From Pollenia angustigena (taxonomy: Eukaryota; Arthropoda; Insecta; Diptera; Polleniidae): a stretch of DNA of 64,000 nt. The translations under genes and the position numbers were made by a program. The stretch is from contig OV884056.1 in the NCBI GenBank assembly GCA_930367215.1, positions 319,888,709 to 319,952,708 of the forward strand. Direction: 5' to 3'. This document shows positions 11,709-22,808 of the stretch, in pieces; position 1 is the stretch's first letter; every line of letters starts with the position of its first letter. The notes under the pieces were generated by a model, which saw nothing but the letters and a program-made list of their open reading frames with translations, was not told the origin of the DNA and did not search any database.

Positions 11709-12363
11709 CAGTGGTATCCCGGTTTAACGAATTATATATTGTCAGGCCTTTTCGTTATATCGAAAAATTCGTTAAATCCCGAAGTTGTTTTAATACATTT
11801 TTATTTATAAACAAAAAATAAATACTTCATATAATTTTCAATTAAATGAGTGAAGTTTTGATTTTATAATTGTGCATAACATTGGCAGCTGATATTTATT
11901 AGATAAGTCACTTAGTCGCAGGACCTTTTCATAGCCGTCAATAATGTTAAATTTTTATTTTAAGAATTAGACGTTTCTTTTGGGCATTTTGATGTCAACT
12001 TTACAAAACTTACGTAAAATTTGAAACAGAAAACAAGCAATTGTTTTGTAAACAAAAGTAAAAAATGACTTTGATACGTCCAATTTTGGAGAGCAAGTAT
12101 TTTCTTTGCTTTCTTTGTAAGAAAAGGAAAAAGTTCTCTTAACTCGTTGTTGTCAGTAAACTCGTTCTTAAAAAATGTTAAAAATGTATACAAAAACAAA
12201 AGAGAATTGATGTTTTGTCAAATTTTTTTGTAAAAATTCGTTATATTGAGTACGAAAATTTGCTGTTTGTTCGTAATATAAGGTACTCAATGGAAAAAAT
12301 ATGACCGTACGTTAAATCGCGAATTCGTTAAAACTGAGTATACGTTAAACCGAGATACCACTG
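11709..12363. mobile_element. pogo/Tc1-type MITE, TA target
   Basis: Termini CAGTGGTATCYCGGTTTAAC occur as inverted repeats at 11709 and 12363, each flanked by TA (11707-11708 and 12364-12365). CAGTG termini with a TA duplication are typical of the pogo and Tc1-mariner group. Variants of CGTTAAA and TTCGTTA recur within the termini. The 79-codon open frame inside (11960-12199) has no transposase motif, so the copy is non-autonomous. Confidence 0.8.
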
Positions 12364-12365
12364 TA

Positions 12366-12900
12366 TTTGCTAGTTTATAATTTTTAACTTGCTGGTTTTA
12401 GAAGCGCGTGTCTTTGCAAAAATATGCAATCTAACCTGTACTATCAGAAATAATGTTTGCGGTTCCCCTGTTTTGACTGTGAACAGTTTTTCCTAAGACA
12501 TTAATTTGAAATCCTCCAAAAATGGCTTAAACGATGTTTTCTGATAAAAAAAAATACACACATTCTTAAACCGCGTTAAATCAAATCAAAAAGCGTTAAA
12601 ACAAAAGAAAATATTTATGGAATCGCGTTTCATTGAACTCGCGTAAAAACAGAATTAGGTGTTCATATAATTTTTAAAAATTATTATTTTTTTTTACTCA
12701 AAGATGATTTCATCCCAAAAAACAAGAAAATTGCATCAGCTTTCATTATCGTGTGTGCACTTGATAAAATAAAATAAAAAAACTTCATTCGGCTGGATGA
12801 TAAAACAATTCAGAAATTTTTGCAAAGAGTGTCGTATTAGGAAACAAGACACAAATATTCTGCAAGTTATTATAACATTTGCAGCAAATAAATCTATTTA
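12366..12900. other. AT-rich stretch, nothing recognised
   Basis: Contains a few CGCGTTAAA/CGCGTAAAA phrases, also seen near 10747-10779, but no complete element or gene. Confidence 0.35.
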
Positions 12901-13370
12901 AAACAAGTTGGAGTGCTATATTCGGCTGTGCCGAATCTTTTATACCCTCCACCGACAGTTCGAATGTTTTAGGAGTTATATCGTTTGATGTCTATTTATT
13001 ATTATTATCTTAAAAAAGCAGACATCAGCAAAAATTAGTTTTAGGCGTACCAAACTGTTTTCCGGTAGTAGGGCTTATATGGGGCCTAGGGTAAATAATA
13101 GACCGATCTTCACGAAATTCACAGTGTCATTTCCAGTCCTATAAAAATGTGATGTATCAATTTCTATTATCAATTTCTATTAGGACAACTACAAGCAATT
13201 TGACACCAATTTTGTTTTTTTCTTTTGAGTTAAATCAACTTAGAATTACTCAAGGACCCAGAATATACATATGTACTTTATGGGGTCTGAGATGAATAAT
13301 AAAAAAAGTTTCACACGGAATGACAAACTTAGTATACCCTCTTCACAACTAATTGTGGTGGTGGGTATAC
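12901..13370 (+). mobile_element. mini-me/DINE-like element, copy A (short)
   Basis: Starts AACAAGTTGGAGTGCTATA, followed by a perfect ATTCGGC-TGT-GCCGAAT hairpin and TATACCCTCCACC, and ends ACTAATTGTGGTGG then GGGTATA. The central part holds one partial unit of the repeat seen five times in copy C, then the conserved line GGACCCAGAATAYA. It lacks the (GTCY)n tract. No protein is encoded. Family naming rests on the (TA)n-core-(GTCY)n organisation of the longer copies. Confidence 0.7.
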
Positions 13371-15525
13371 AAATTTATGTTAGCAAGTATTTTCTTCTTC
13401 AGTTGCCTCACGAAAACACACTAAATATTCTAATACTTCTAATGGTGAGTTGTCGCCCTTAAAAATTTCACATGATTGCCGCACCAGTGTTCCATTTTAT
13501 TGGACCAAATAAGCATTGTGTTGCTATTGTGGGTGACCGTATGAGCCAATAAACTGTGAAGTTACATGATTAAATAGGCCAATAATTTGTGCTACTTTAA
13601 AATTCGATGTGATACTACCTGTGCAAATACTTATTTATACAGTTGTAATCTGGCAAAGTTAAAGAAAAACAAAAAACGTATTTAAAAACAATCCCTAATA
13701 TCTATTATAATATAATTAAACATTTCTATATTAATAACATTCATACGCACTGTAGAACTTCGTTAATTTAAAAATCACTCATACGTCTTCAGTATCCCTT
13801 GAAACTACTATTTCATTTTACTCTTTTACGAGTTCTTCTAGTCAAGTTCATTTTAAATATTGCTATTCTCTTTGTTCTCTAGTGCCTGTGAATAAAATTA
13901 CCTAGATTTTGTATAAACTTTTCATTTATTCAAAAACTTTTTTCAAATTGATTTAGTTGTTGAAGCATTTGGGAGTGTATTTACATATACCTGTACATGT
14001 ATAATATCTGTGTGTATGTGTAAGTGTTTTTTATTAACCTAATTTTCTTATCCACAAATAACATGTCATTACCTGAGTGCATTTCTTTCTATCTTTATAT
14101 TCATTTTAATTTTAATTTTTTTTTTTTTATATTGTACAACTTTTTGTGATTGTTTTAGTTTTGTGTTCTCTTGGAATTTCTACAACAACAAACATTTTCT
14201 AATCTAAAATATGTTTCAGTTTTGGACTGAAAAAGGAAAATGTAGCATGAATAAATTTGCATAAAAATGTCAAGTTTCGTGACAAAAACACACACCCATT
14301 CAAACAGGCATAACTATTCCCCTCAACACTCAGCTCAGGAGTAGAGCAGAACACTTTCTCCTAAGTGATCTGCACATACACACAGCAACACATATATTGG
14401 TTGGTTTAAAGAAAGAAAAAAAATGGTTAAATAAACTCCAACTCGTTTCAATTAAATCGAAAAAAAGACCCAAACAAAAGCCAGAGTATTTAATAGAATT
14501 GAAAATTCGGTGTGCAGAAAGGAAAATCTACGAAATTTAAATTCAAATTCTGCACATAAAAAACTTAAAATGAAAATGCAGCCTGTGTTTTCAAGAACAA
14601 ACCAAAGAAAACTTTTTTACTTTCATTATGAAATGAAGAGGAAGAACATTTAAAAAGATGAAATTAATTTTAAATTAATCAAAATCAGAATTTTGTTGTT
14701 GGAATATTTATTAATTTTTACTGTTAATATTCTGTTTTATGTTCCCTCAAAATGTTTGTGTTGGCAGTTGGAAATTAAAAAAGTTTTTCAACAAAATTTT
14801 TTTACTAAGCAAAAACAAACATCTGCTTAAAGTTTGTCTTTTTCTGTTCTCAAAAGAAACAGTATTCGTTAATGTAGCAACTTGAAAATAAATAACGTAA
14901 AATGCAAAAATATTAATGATTTTCTAAGAATAAAGGCTGGAAAGGTTACAAGATTTAAAAAAAATTTTATATTAGAACAAAGAATATATAAGAAAATTTT
15001 GTTAAAAAACAGGATGACTTTGAAAAATATCTCCTCCTAGAGAAACCAGATTAATTTGTTGTGACCAGTCGAGCCGTTTAGTTGCAAGAGTTGAATTTTG
15101 AAGTTGCTGTAATAACAATTAAAAGGAAATTGCTTAGGAATTCTTTTAAAACGTAATTAAATAGTTTCAGTTGAAACTTTGAAAATCGTTGTAATTTTTA
15201 AATTGAAAAATGTTCGAAATTCAACAGTTTCAGTTGTAGATTTTAAATTCATTGTTTTGCTTGTGAGAACTTAAATTTTAGGTCGTAACTGCAAAAGGCT
15301 TTCATAAAGTGAAAACCTTAATCGATAACAAGTCAATAGCAAAAAATTTAAAAAATTTCAATTCTTTAAAACCTCATGAATATTGTGTGAAATAGGTGCT
15401 CGCTTCCAGTGGCAAAGATTAAAAAAATACAACAAATTCAATGGAATGACAAAAATGTTTGCTTCATTAACTCGAAAATTGCATGGCATTTAATGTTAAA
15501 AAATGATTGCTGGCAAAATGCGTGA
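13371..15525. other. AT-rich stretch, nothing recognised
   Basis: No exon-like, transposon or RNA signal was found over about 2.1 kb. All open frames are short and of low complexity. Confidence 0.4.
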
Positions 15526-15529
15526 TCGC

Positions 15530-16230
15530 CATTTTGAACACCATTGGTCGGTCCAATTGTGCATCACTTTTCGATCATACCCGGCCTGTCGTCAATAAGG
15601 CGCCGAATGATGGGTTCTAAGTCATCAATCATTACTAGCTTATCAGTAAAGATCAAATTTGACGTACCCCCACAAAAAGTGGTCCAAAGGTGTGAAATCA
15701 CACAATCTAGGAAGCCAATTTACAGGTTCATATCTTAAGATAATTCTATCACCAAAAATTTGGCTCAACAAAGTGATGGTTTAACGCGCTGTATGGCATG
15801 TTGCACCACCTGGCTTGAACCATTACTTCTCCAAGTGATTAACAATGACATGAGGGATAAAAAAAATCACGAAAAAATTTTCCGTAGCGTTCGCCATTAC
15901 GGTAATGTTGGCACCGCTTTTAGGTTTAAAGACAAATGGGTCGATGAAGCTTATGAAATATGAACCGCACCACACAGTGTTTTCTTTGGGAAAAAGGGCC
16001 TCATCGCTGAAGATGATTTACCGATAAAAATCTGGTTCAACTTCCAGTTGATTATTTGCCCGTAAACCGAACCCACGACGCAATTGAAGGTCCGGGCTTT
16101 AATTCTAGTACCAGTTGGATCTCATATGGATGTAGGCCAAGATCCTTCTTCAAAATTGTTACAATAGTGGACGAGCAGAGACCGAGGTTCTGAGAACGTC
16201 GTGGCACACAGGAGCAAAAGGCGGTGATTT
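15530..16230 (-). pseudogene. mariner-type transposase pseudogene
   Basis: Read on the minus strand in shifting frames, conserved blocks appear in family order: RRSQNLGL with ILKKDLGLHPYEIQLVLELK (end of the DNA-binding region, near 16205-16080), then GGATCHTAR near 15780-15810, FGDRIILRYEPVNW, then LCDFTPLDHFLWGYV near 15655-15700, and a C-terminal block ending NWTDQWCSK. In the QQDG motif the aspartate is replaced (KPGG), while the aspartate of the PLDHFLWG block survives. Several stops and frameshifts show an old, dead copy. Confidence 0.75.
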
Positions 16231-16289
16231 CACGGATTAATTAAAAAAAAAAGTTCAAGTACCGTGAAAACTAAAAGTACTCGTGTTAA

Positions 16290-16779
16290 TAGCCTTTTTA
16301 CACTGATCAACATCTAACATCTACCATCAATTTGCCACCATTTGCGAAGATGTTAACATCTTTCCATAAGAAATACATAGACTTAAAAAATAACATCTTT
16401 AATTTTATTTTATTCATTTTATTCCATTCTACATCTTTCGATTATTTTAGTGTCATCACTAGAAAAGTGGCAATAAGTTATATTATTATTGTGGCATCAC
16501 TGACAAAAAGAAGTTTGTTTTGAAAGCAGCGTTTCCATTTGTCAAGTTTAATCTTTTATTGCAATGTTTTTTTGTTAAATATTTTTTTTCTATTTCTAAA
16601 CAAATTGAACTTCAAATACATTTTTGAGTTTTCTTTTTAAATTTTGGCACTTTTGTGAGAAAAAAAGTTGGCATTTTTTCTTGATGGTAGATGTTAGATG
16701 TGAGCAATGTAAACGAGTGTTTCACATTTTCTACATCTTTGATGGTAGATGTTAGATGTTAATCAGTGTAAAAAGCCTA
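16290..16779. mobile_element. MITE with TAGSCTTTTTACACTGAT termini
   Basis: TAGCCTTTTTACACTGATC at 16290 and the complement of TAGGCTTTTTACACTGATT at 16779 form inverted ends of ~40 bp. They run into the word AACATCTAACATCTACCATC. That subterminal word is duplicated on the right side (about 16683 and 16740). The flanks TTAA/TAAA do not make a certain duplication. The 63-codon frame inside is not a transposase. Confidence 0.75.
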
Positions 16780-17519
16780 TAAAGTGCACACAATTCTTCA
16801 TCATGGGGCGAAAAAATAAATGTCAATTATGTTACGGTGTTTTTGAAGTGACGCGTTGCAATTAAAAACTGTTTTGTAATGAAATCCCATTAAGCGAAAG
16901 TTATTTTGAAAAGTAACAAATATAGCCGTGCAACCATGAAGCTGAGGTATTTATTCAAATGCTTTGCTTAAATTTGTAAAAAAAAATCTTTTTGGAAGTG
17001 CTTTCATTTTTTAAAGTTTATCCATGCAAAATGCAAAAAAAAATGGATTTTCTCAGTTTAAGTTGACATAAAGTTATCAATTAAGCCCAATTGAGCAGAG
17101 ATTTTAACTTTATTTTAAAGGTTGAGCAAATCAGCGTTATTTTAGAAAAAATTATGCTGCGCATCGGTGCGCCTTAGAAATTAGGTATGAGTCTGCCAAC
17201 ATAAAGCGCTTCACGACTTCTGCTATTACTTTCGTTGCTGTTGTTGTTGTCAATGTTTAATGTATTTTTATTAGAGATGTGCAAATGTTGTGATTTGTTA
17301 CGAGCAAGTCACAAATTAGTCACGCGTGACCGTGGTTAAGTTTATATTTTATAATGATTCAAAATCTAGAGTGCGTGAAAATGAAAATGAAATTCTCACG
17401 CTTTAACGAATTAACTTAACTTTATTAAAAAAAATAAATTTTTGAGTATTTCGTATCCGAACTCATTCAATGGAAGGCAATTTATCGTAAGCGTGCGTGA
17501 TTTAAAACTCAATTTATTA

Positions 17520-17880
17520 GTTAATTAATAATTTTTTGTATGGGAGGTCTCCCCCCTTCTATACTTATATCAAATTAAGTGTGCCTCACTATTGTAGTTG
17601 TATTTTTAAGGGGGAGGTCCCTTCCTATACCTTCCTCCTTCCCCGCCCAATAACTCTAAAACTTTGTTGGAACATGCAGGGACAAGAGTTACGCACGTAA
17701 AATTTAGAGTGCCTGACTAATGTAAATCTGCAGATATAAGAAAATTAATTAATACTTTGTATGGTGGTTATCTGTCTTCCCCCTGCTAAACTACCAAGAT
17801 TTTTTTGGAACATGCAGTTTGTTCCAAGATTTACACTCATCATATTAAGTGTACCTCACTATTGTAGCTGAGGAGATTTG
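17520..17880. repeat. Degenerate tandem repeat, ~230-270-bp spacing
   Basis: The phrases TTTGTATGG(G/T)GG and GTGYACCTCACTATTGTAG each occur twice with pyrimidine-rich C tracts following. Similar TTTGYATGGGAGCC phrases recur at 47055 and 47182. Noncoding repeat of unknown class. Confidence 0.4.
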
Positions 17881-18137
17881 AAATGATCCGTGAAAAAGGG
17901 CTTTTGCCCCAGTGTGGGTCGTATCGATAAATTCGAGACTTCTGTCACACTTACGCCTGCAAGGCGGGCTTCATTTGGATGGATATTATTCAAAAGAGTA
18001 AATGTGGTCATAAATCGGTCTGAAGTTTTGCATATTAGCTGCTCAGATGAACGATTTTTGGGCACCCTAAGCTTTACGATGTACCCTATAAGTTTAGCGA
18101 ATAGAACGCGAATGAAATGAGAAACATAAAGTACCAT
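17859..18137 (-). other. Unassigned open segment, possible exon
   Basis: Both strands stay open for 230-280 bp and the base composition is less AT-rich than the neighbours. On the minus strand an acceptor-like site with a pyrimidine tract (CTTATAG, near 18086) and a strong donor-like CAGGC/GTAAGT (near 17957) would bound an open segment including EQLICKTSDRFM and HPNEARLAG. I recognise no domain, and it does not resemble ADAM10 sequence. It could be an exon, a fossil transposon or chance. Confidence 0.25.
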
Positions 18138-18726
18138 TAATCTTAAGGATTTTTAATTTATGCAGCTACAATTTTAAATTTACCTTTGAAATATTGCGTA
18201 AGAAAACTGTAACTCTTCTAGTTGCCAAGAATAAATATTTGTGGAAAACATTTTTAAACTTTTAATTTAAATAAAAAATTTCTTAAAATTGAACTAAAGT
18301 ATTGATTTATTTTTGCATATTCCTGTGTATGAGTCTCTTTTAATTAATTTAAAGGATTTTAAACATGTCTTTCCATAAATGACAAGAGTTTATACTTTTT
18401 GAAGCAACTCATAATTACAAAACAAACAAACCCGTTTCTAAATGATGGTTTAAGTTATATGAGCAAAATATAATTCTGGTATATAAACAAAACACTTCCT
18501 TAAACACATACACTAATGCACTAAATGGACTTAATACAAGCACCATGTCCTTGCATATAATATAAAAATTCATGGAATTGTGTGTGTGCGTCTGCTTAAA
18601 GAGTATCTTGTAGATTTTGAAAATATATTTTTTCATTTCATAATTAAGTTATCACTTTGGCAAAAATCTACTTTATTTGCATAATTTGTGAAGGATAAAG
18701 ATTTAAGAAGTTAAAAAGGATATGAA

Positions 18727-18751
18727 GACGACGATGATGATGATGATGATA
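18727..18751. repeat. (GAT)n microsatellite
   Basis: Eight GAY triplets in a row (GACGACGATGATGATGATGA and onward). Confidence 0.85.
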
Positions 18752-19547
18752 CAGTTAAAAAAAGGTCTTGAAAAGTTACAGAATATTAACTTGAACTTAC
18801 TCATAATTATACGAGGGTTTTCAGGAAATCAAAGCAACAACTTGTTTGTGGCTTAACAAAGCAAACTTTTTCCCAACATTTTTCACTCAACCCCCGCAGA
18901 GATTTCTGTAAAATGTTTAGCAACAACAAAAAACGATGAAGAGGGCATGAAAAACAAGTTGACTACAAAGAATGATTTAATTTAAATTTAATTTCAAAAG
19001 ATAATAGTTTAAATAAATTGTTAAATATTTTAATTAAATTTGTATCTCTATCGACATCCACATTTACATTATTGGCAACTGTACCGTCAGTGTCCCCTCT
19101 CACAAACAACAAAGGCAAACAATAAAGTATAAATTTTTTTATTAAATTAAATTTCCAACACTCGGTGTTGTTCGTACAAGAGCAAATACATTGAAGAGTC
19201 CATGCTCGATACTGTAAGAGCTTGTGTTAATAATTTATTTGTTTTCTATAGAAATCCTTGTTGTCATTTCGATCAAAATGAAAAATAAAACAGAAATACA
19301 CACACTCATCCACCTTTTTTTGTTTGAAGTTTTTGTAGAGGGTGCAGTGCAGCTTACGAGTAGTGCACTGTAGTGCATGTTTAGAGCTTAATGTGACTTT
19401 GTATTGTTTTATTGTTTTGTCTATATTTTTTGTTTTATAAAAAATGCAACAGCTTGTTGTTTGGCACTTGGCTATATTGTGTTTTTTTTTGCCATTTTTT
19501 CTCTATTCGTTCACCATCAGCAACTACAAAAGGGTACAACAGGCTTG

Positions 19548-19692
19548 CAACACACGCATGCACACACACATCTACTCACTCTCGCTCTCTGCTTTAAACA
19601 CCCATCAACTTGTAAGCACTTAAACAGTTGTTGTTTTATGCATGCCTCACGGTGTGTATATGGCTGTGTGTGTGTGTGTTTGTGTGTGCTTG
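19548..19692. repeat. Paired (CA)n and (TG)n tracts
   Basis: A CACACGCATGCACACACACA tract near 19550 is followed ~110 bp later by GTGTGTGTGTGTTTGTGTGT near 19666. The two are complementary and could pair as an imperfect hairpin. Confidence 0.7.
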
Positions 19693-20421
19693 TTTGCATT
19701 CTAAGTTTTGTTATTATTGTTGTCACCTACAAACATGCAGAACTTTTCTTGACTGGTAAACAATACTTTAGATTTTACCTGAAATTATGAATGAGTGAAT
19801 AGATGGGAGAGAAAACAGTTACAACCTATGCCAGAGTGTAGTGTGCATAAAGCTTAAGCTTAAAAACATGTTCTGAGTGTTGTTTGACTTCAAGTGCATG
19901 TTGTCATTTAGTGTGCTTGTATGTAGTTGTACATGTGTTTGTACTTGTAAGTGGGTACTACTTGTGATGTAACAATATGTTTATTTAACTAAGTATGAAT
20001 CAATTTACGCTTTCGTACACACACGCGCACACATACGACTGCAAACTGATGACAAAAACCTGATTTGGCCATTTCAAGAGTAACTTTTAATTAGAAGTAC
20101 TTTTATACTGATGAACATTTTCAAATGCTCTTCAATTTGATGTTAATTTTTTTGCTGGAGTTTAAAGATTTTTCCTTAAAATAACCAAAGAAATGAAATC
20201 GAAAAAAAGTTATTAAAAAAAATTTTTTTTTTTTTTTTGAAAAGTACTCTGATTTAAAATTTTATGTTTGTTTAAATCAGTGATGGAAAATTCAGTAATA
20301 TTTCTAGGACATTTTCCTTAAAAAAAAAAAAAACGTTTTCCCCACGTCCGTTTTAGAACTCTTTTTTGTAATGCTTCTTTGTTTAGAAATTTAGCGTTGA
20401 TATTTTTTTAACATTGACAAC

Positions 20422-20815
20422 CAGGGCTGTGGAGTCGTCAACAAAAATAAAATATTTTAATTTAAAATATTGAATCGAAATTTGTACTGAATCCTTTTCT
20501 TGCTATATTTAACCATTAAAAAGGTACTGCATTAAAAAAAAGAGTTTAAAGTCAAATAAGGACCATCATATACATTTAGGATTAAGATTGGATTAGGAGT
20601 TGGATTTTGAATTTGAGCGGTTGGAGGCGGAGTAAGTCCTTTTTGTTGACGACTTATTTTGGAAATTATTAGAATATTTTTTTAAATTTTTTATGCCGAA
20701 ATATTTTGGAGTCGGAGTCGAGAAGTTTTTTGGGTACTTCGACTCCGGCTCCGGTACAAACACCTCAACTCCGACTCTACACATCCGACTCCTTAGTCCT
20801 CTTGCCACATTGCCT
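20422..20815. repeat. GGAGTCG-rich dispersed repeat
   Basis: Begins CAGGGCTGTGGAGTCG and contains GGAGTCGGAGTCG near 20708 and its inverse CTCCGACTC forms around 20741-20793. A CAGGGCTGTGGAGTCGGAG type end is common in DNA-transposon repeats of many animals. The right terminus is missing, so the extent is approximate. The open frames on both strands merely translate the simple repeat. Confidence 0.5.
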
Positions 20816-20939
20816 ACAAAAAATGTATTCCTATCAAAAGTATATGTACATATATCTATGGCTTAATATAAAAAAGGCGTTACTCGATTTTTTGTTTGTT
20901 TACAGGGAAAGAAAAAACCTCATGATAAAAAAAAGTTTT

Positions 20940-21445
20940 AATGCGATTTTGAACCACATCTCATGCAAAATCAAGCTCTTGCATTTTTGGCAAAAAAATG
21001 TTGGATATCATCTCACGGTAGCGCTCACCATTCACAGTTACGTCACGATTCGCATCATCTTTGAAGAAGTACGGTCCAATGATGCCACCAGCCCATAAAC
21101 CGCACCAAACTGTGACTTTTTCTGGATGCATTGGTAGCTCTTGCAATGCTTCTGGCTGATCTTCACTCCAAAATCGACAATTCTGCTTATGAACGTACCC
21201 ATTGAGCCAAAAATGAGCTGACCATAAAATGGAAGAAGCGCGCGATGAACTTTCTAAACAGAGCACGCATTATGATAATAAAATTCAATAATTTGCAAGC
21301 GTTGTTCGTTTGTAAGACGATTAATGGTTAAATTATAGTGACCAAACTGAAGATGTTTGACAGTGAAACAAAACACGAAACGTGCGTCAGCTGTTTAAAC
21401 CAGTGTTGCCAAAAAGACATTAGCTTAAAAATCACCCGATATTAA
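20940..21445 (-). pseudogene. mariner-type transposase, middle region
   Basis: The minus strand has a 101-codon open stretch (20961-21266) reading SAHFWLNGYVHKQNCRFWSE, PMHPEKVTVWCGLWAGGIIG, VNGERYREMISNIFLPKMQEL. This is the central part of a mariner-like transposase between the first catalytic aspartate and the QQDG block. The first aspartate is lost (LWSAHF instead of SDEAHF). Upstream the copy runs to an AAAATCACCCGATA terminus at about 21445. It is younger-looking than the copies at 6.8 and 15.5 kb but truncated at 20.94 kb. Confidence 0.8.
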
Positions 21446-21639
21446 TAATACAAAAAATGTGGCATCGAATTGATGTCACTATAGTCATAGCTTATCTATG
21501 ACAATATGACAAAATTTTATGATAACTTTTGACATTGGATTGATGTTACTTTTCGCATCATTGATGCCATTTGTTATAACACTGATGTCACCATTCTGAT
21601 TTTAGGGGATCATCAATATGAATATGCATTTTTATATCA

Positions 21640-21930
21640 GTGTAAGTCCTGCATGCATCTCATCAATAGCCTATGGGTCATAAAAAAGCAGTAGAGCATG
21701 GCTTTCGCCACTTAGTCTCTGCTTTTTTGTCAACTTTGAAAAGCATTTGACACATCCGACCACAATGTCATATGGATTTCTACGATATGTAAAGATATTC
21801 CGCTGGAACTATTCTTCTTGATTCAAAGCTTTTACATCAGATTACCTGTCAAATATTGCTTTGGTATGAAAACGAGGCTTAGAAGGGGTTTCTAAGTCGA
21901 ACCTTTAAAGTTTTTAAGCATTATCCTGCA
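21640..21930 (+). pseudogene. LINE reverse-transcriptase fragment
   Basis: In two frames the plus strand gives LCFFVNFEK and KAFDTSDHNVIW, then IPLELFFLIQSFYIRLPVKY. This corresponds to RT motif A (DFEKAFD) and the following helix of non-LTR reverse transcriptases, probably RTE-like. A frameshift lies inside the motif. No endonuclease or later RT motif was found nearby. Confidence 0.5.
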
Positions 21931-22710
21931 TCTTTCTGTACTTCCGTAATAAAGCTTGCTTTCTCCTTAAATGAGGCGGTGCTTGCTTTAGCTGGTACTG
22001 GGCAAAGTCTTTTAGAGATAAGTCTCATTGTTGTGTTCAGCTAAGTGTCGATTTTTTGGGTGTGACGGCAATTAAGCCATATGGAAATACCATCATTACG
22101 TTCCCACATGTCGCAAAGTCCATTTTATATATATTTAAAGAAGTTTTAAACCTAAAAAAATTTAATTTATTACATGTACTACAAAAACTATCATGTCTTT
22201 CTCTAAGATCTTCTTTTTTATCGCTTTCAATCTAATAAACTAATTTTATTTTGCTCTGCAACCCCCATTAAGTGTTAAACTAAATTTAAGTTTCTATTTT
22301 CTACCATCTTGTGTTTGGAGTGCTAGAAGCAAAAAATGCCCATAATCCATTTTGTTTATTTTATTATTATTTTATGGAATAGTTAAGAGACAAAAAAAAT
22401 CCAGGTAACTTTATAAAAATCTTTAACTATTTAGTTGACGTTTTGTTACTCTCTTTGGTGCCCAAGTGAAAACCTGAAGTAATAATTTCTTTATCCAGCT
22501 GTGTGCGGCAAAGAAGTTTTATTTGATAAACTTTGCTGGGGCAGAGCTGTAAAGGAGTTTATTGAAAATATGAACATTTTACTCAATAAATGTTTGTCGG
22601 AAAAGTTTTTTTTATCTGTATTAAAAACTTTTGGCAACTTAAAAATATAAAAATTTTCAAAAGATGACAACTTAATAGGAACCCGAAAACTTACGGACAT
22701 AATTTCAGGG
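21931..22710. other. No gene recognised
   Basis: Moderately AT-rich. The start may be further decayed LINE sequence, but no motif can be named. A 69-codon minus-strand frame at 22491-22700 has no recognisable domain. Confidence 0.35.
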
Positions 22711-22808
22711 ACCGTAATATGGTTATATTAAACATAATATGTTTAAAGTTTTCTTTGAAAATAGTTTGTTTGGAGGTGACCATATTTAAACATGTTTTTC
22801 TCTGGGTG
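22711..22808. mobile_element. Partial copy of the 4338 MITE family
   Basis: Reads AACATAATATGTTTAAA, then TTTGGAGGTGACCATATTTA and CATGTTTTTCTCTGGGTG, the right end of the element at 4338-4747. The left half is absent and the right flank is CA rather than TA. Confidence 0.7.

Larger units (their letters stand above)
18138..20420. other. AT-rich stretch with microsatellites
   Basis: Apart from the (GAT)n and (CA/TG)n arrays listed separately nothing was recognised. The longest open frame here (19404-19790) translates the dinucleotide arrays and is not believed to be a gene. Confidence 0.4.

Noticed and set aside
19404..19790. 128-codon plus-strand open frame
   Set aside because: It translates CA/TG dinucleotide tracts, and overlapping frames on both strands are open for the same reason. 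No domain or splice context.
20593..21098. Overlapping frames on both strands near 20.6-21.1 kb
   Set aside because: They translate GGAGTCG simple repeat and the complement of the mariner fragment.
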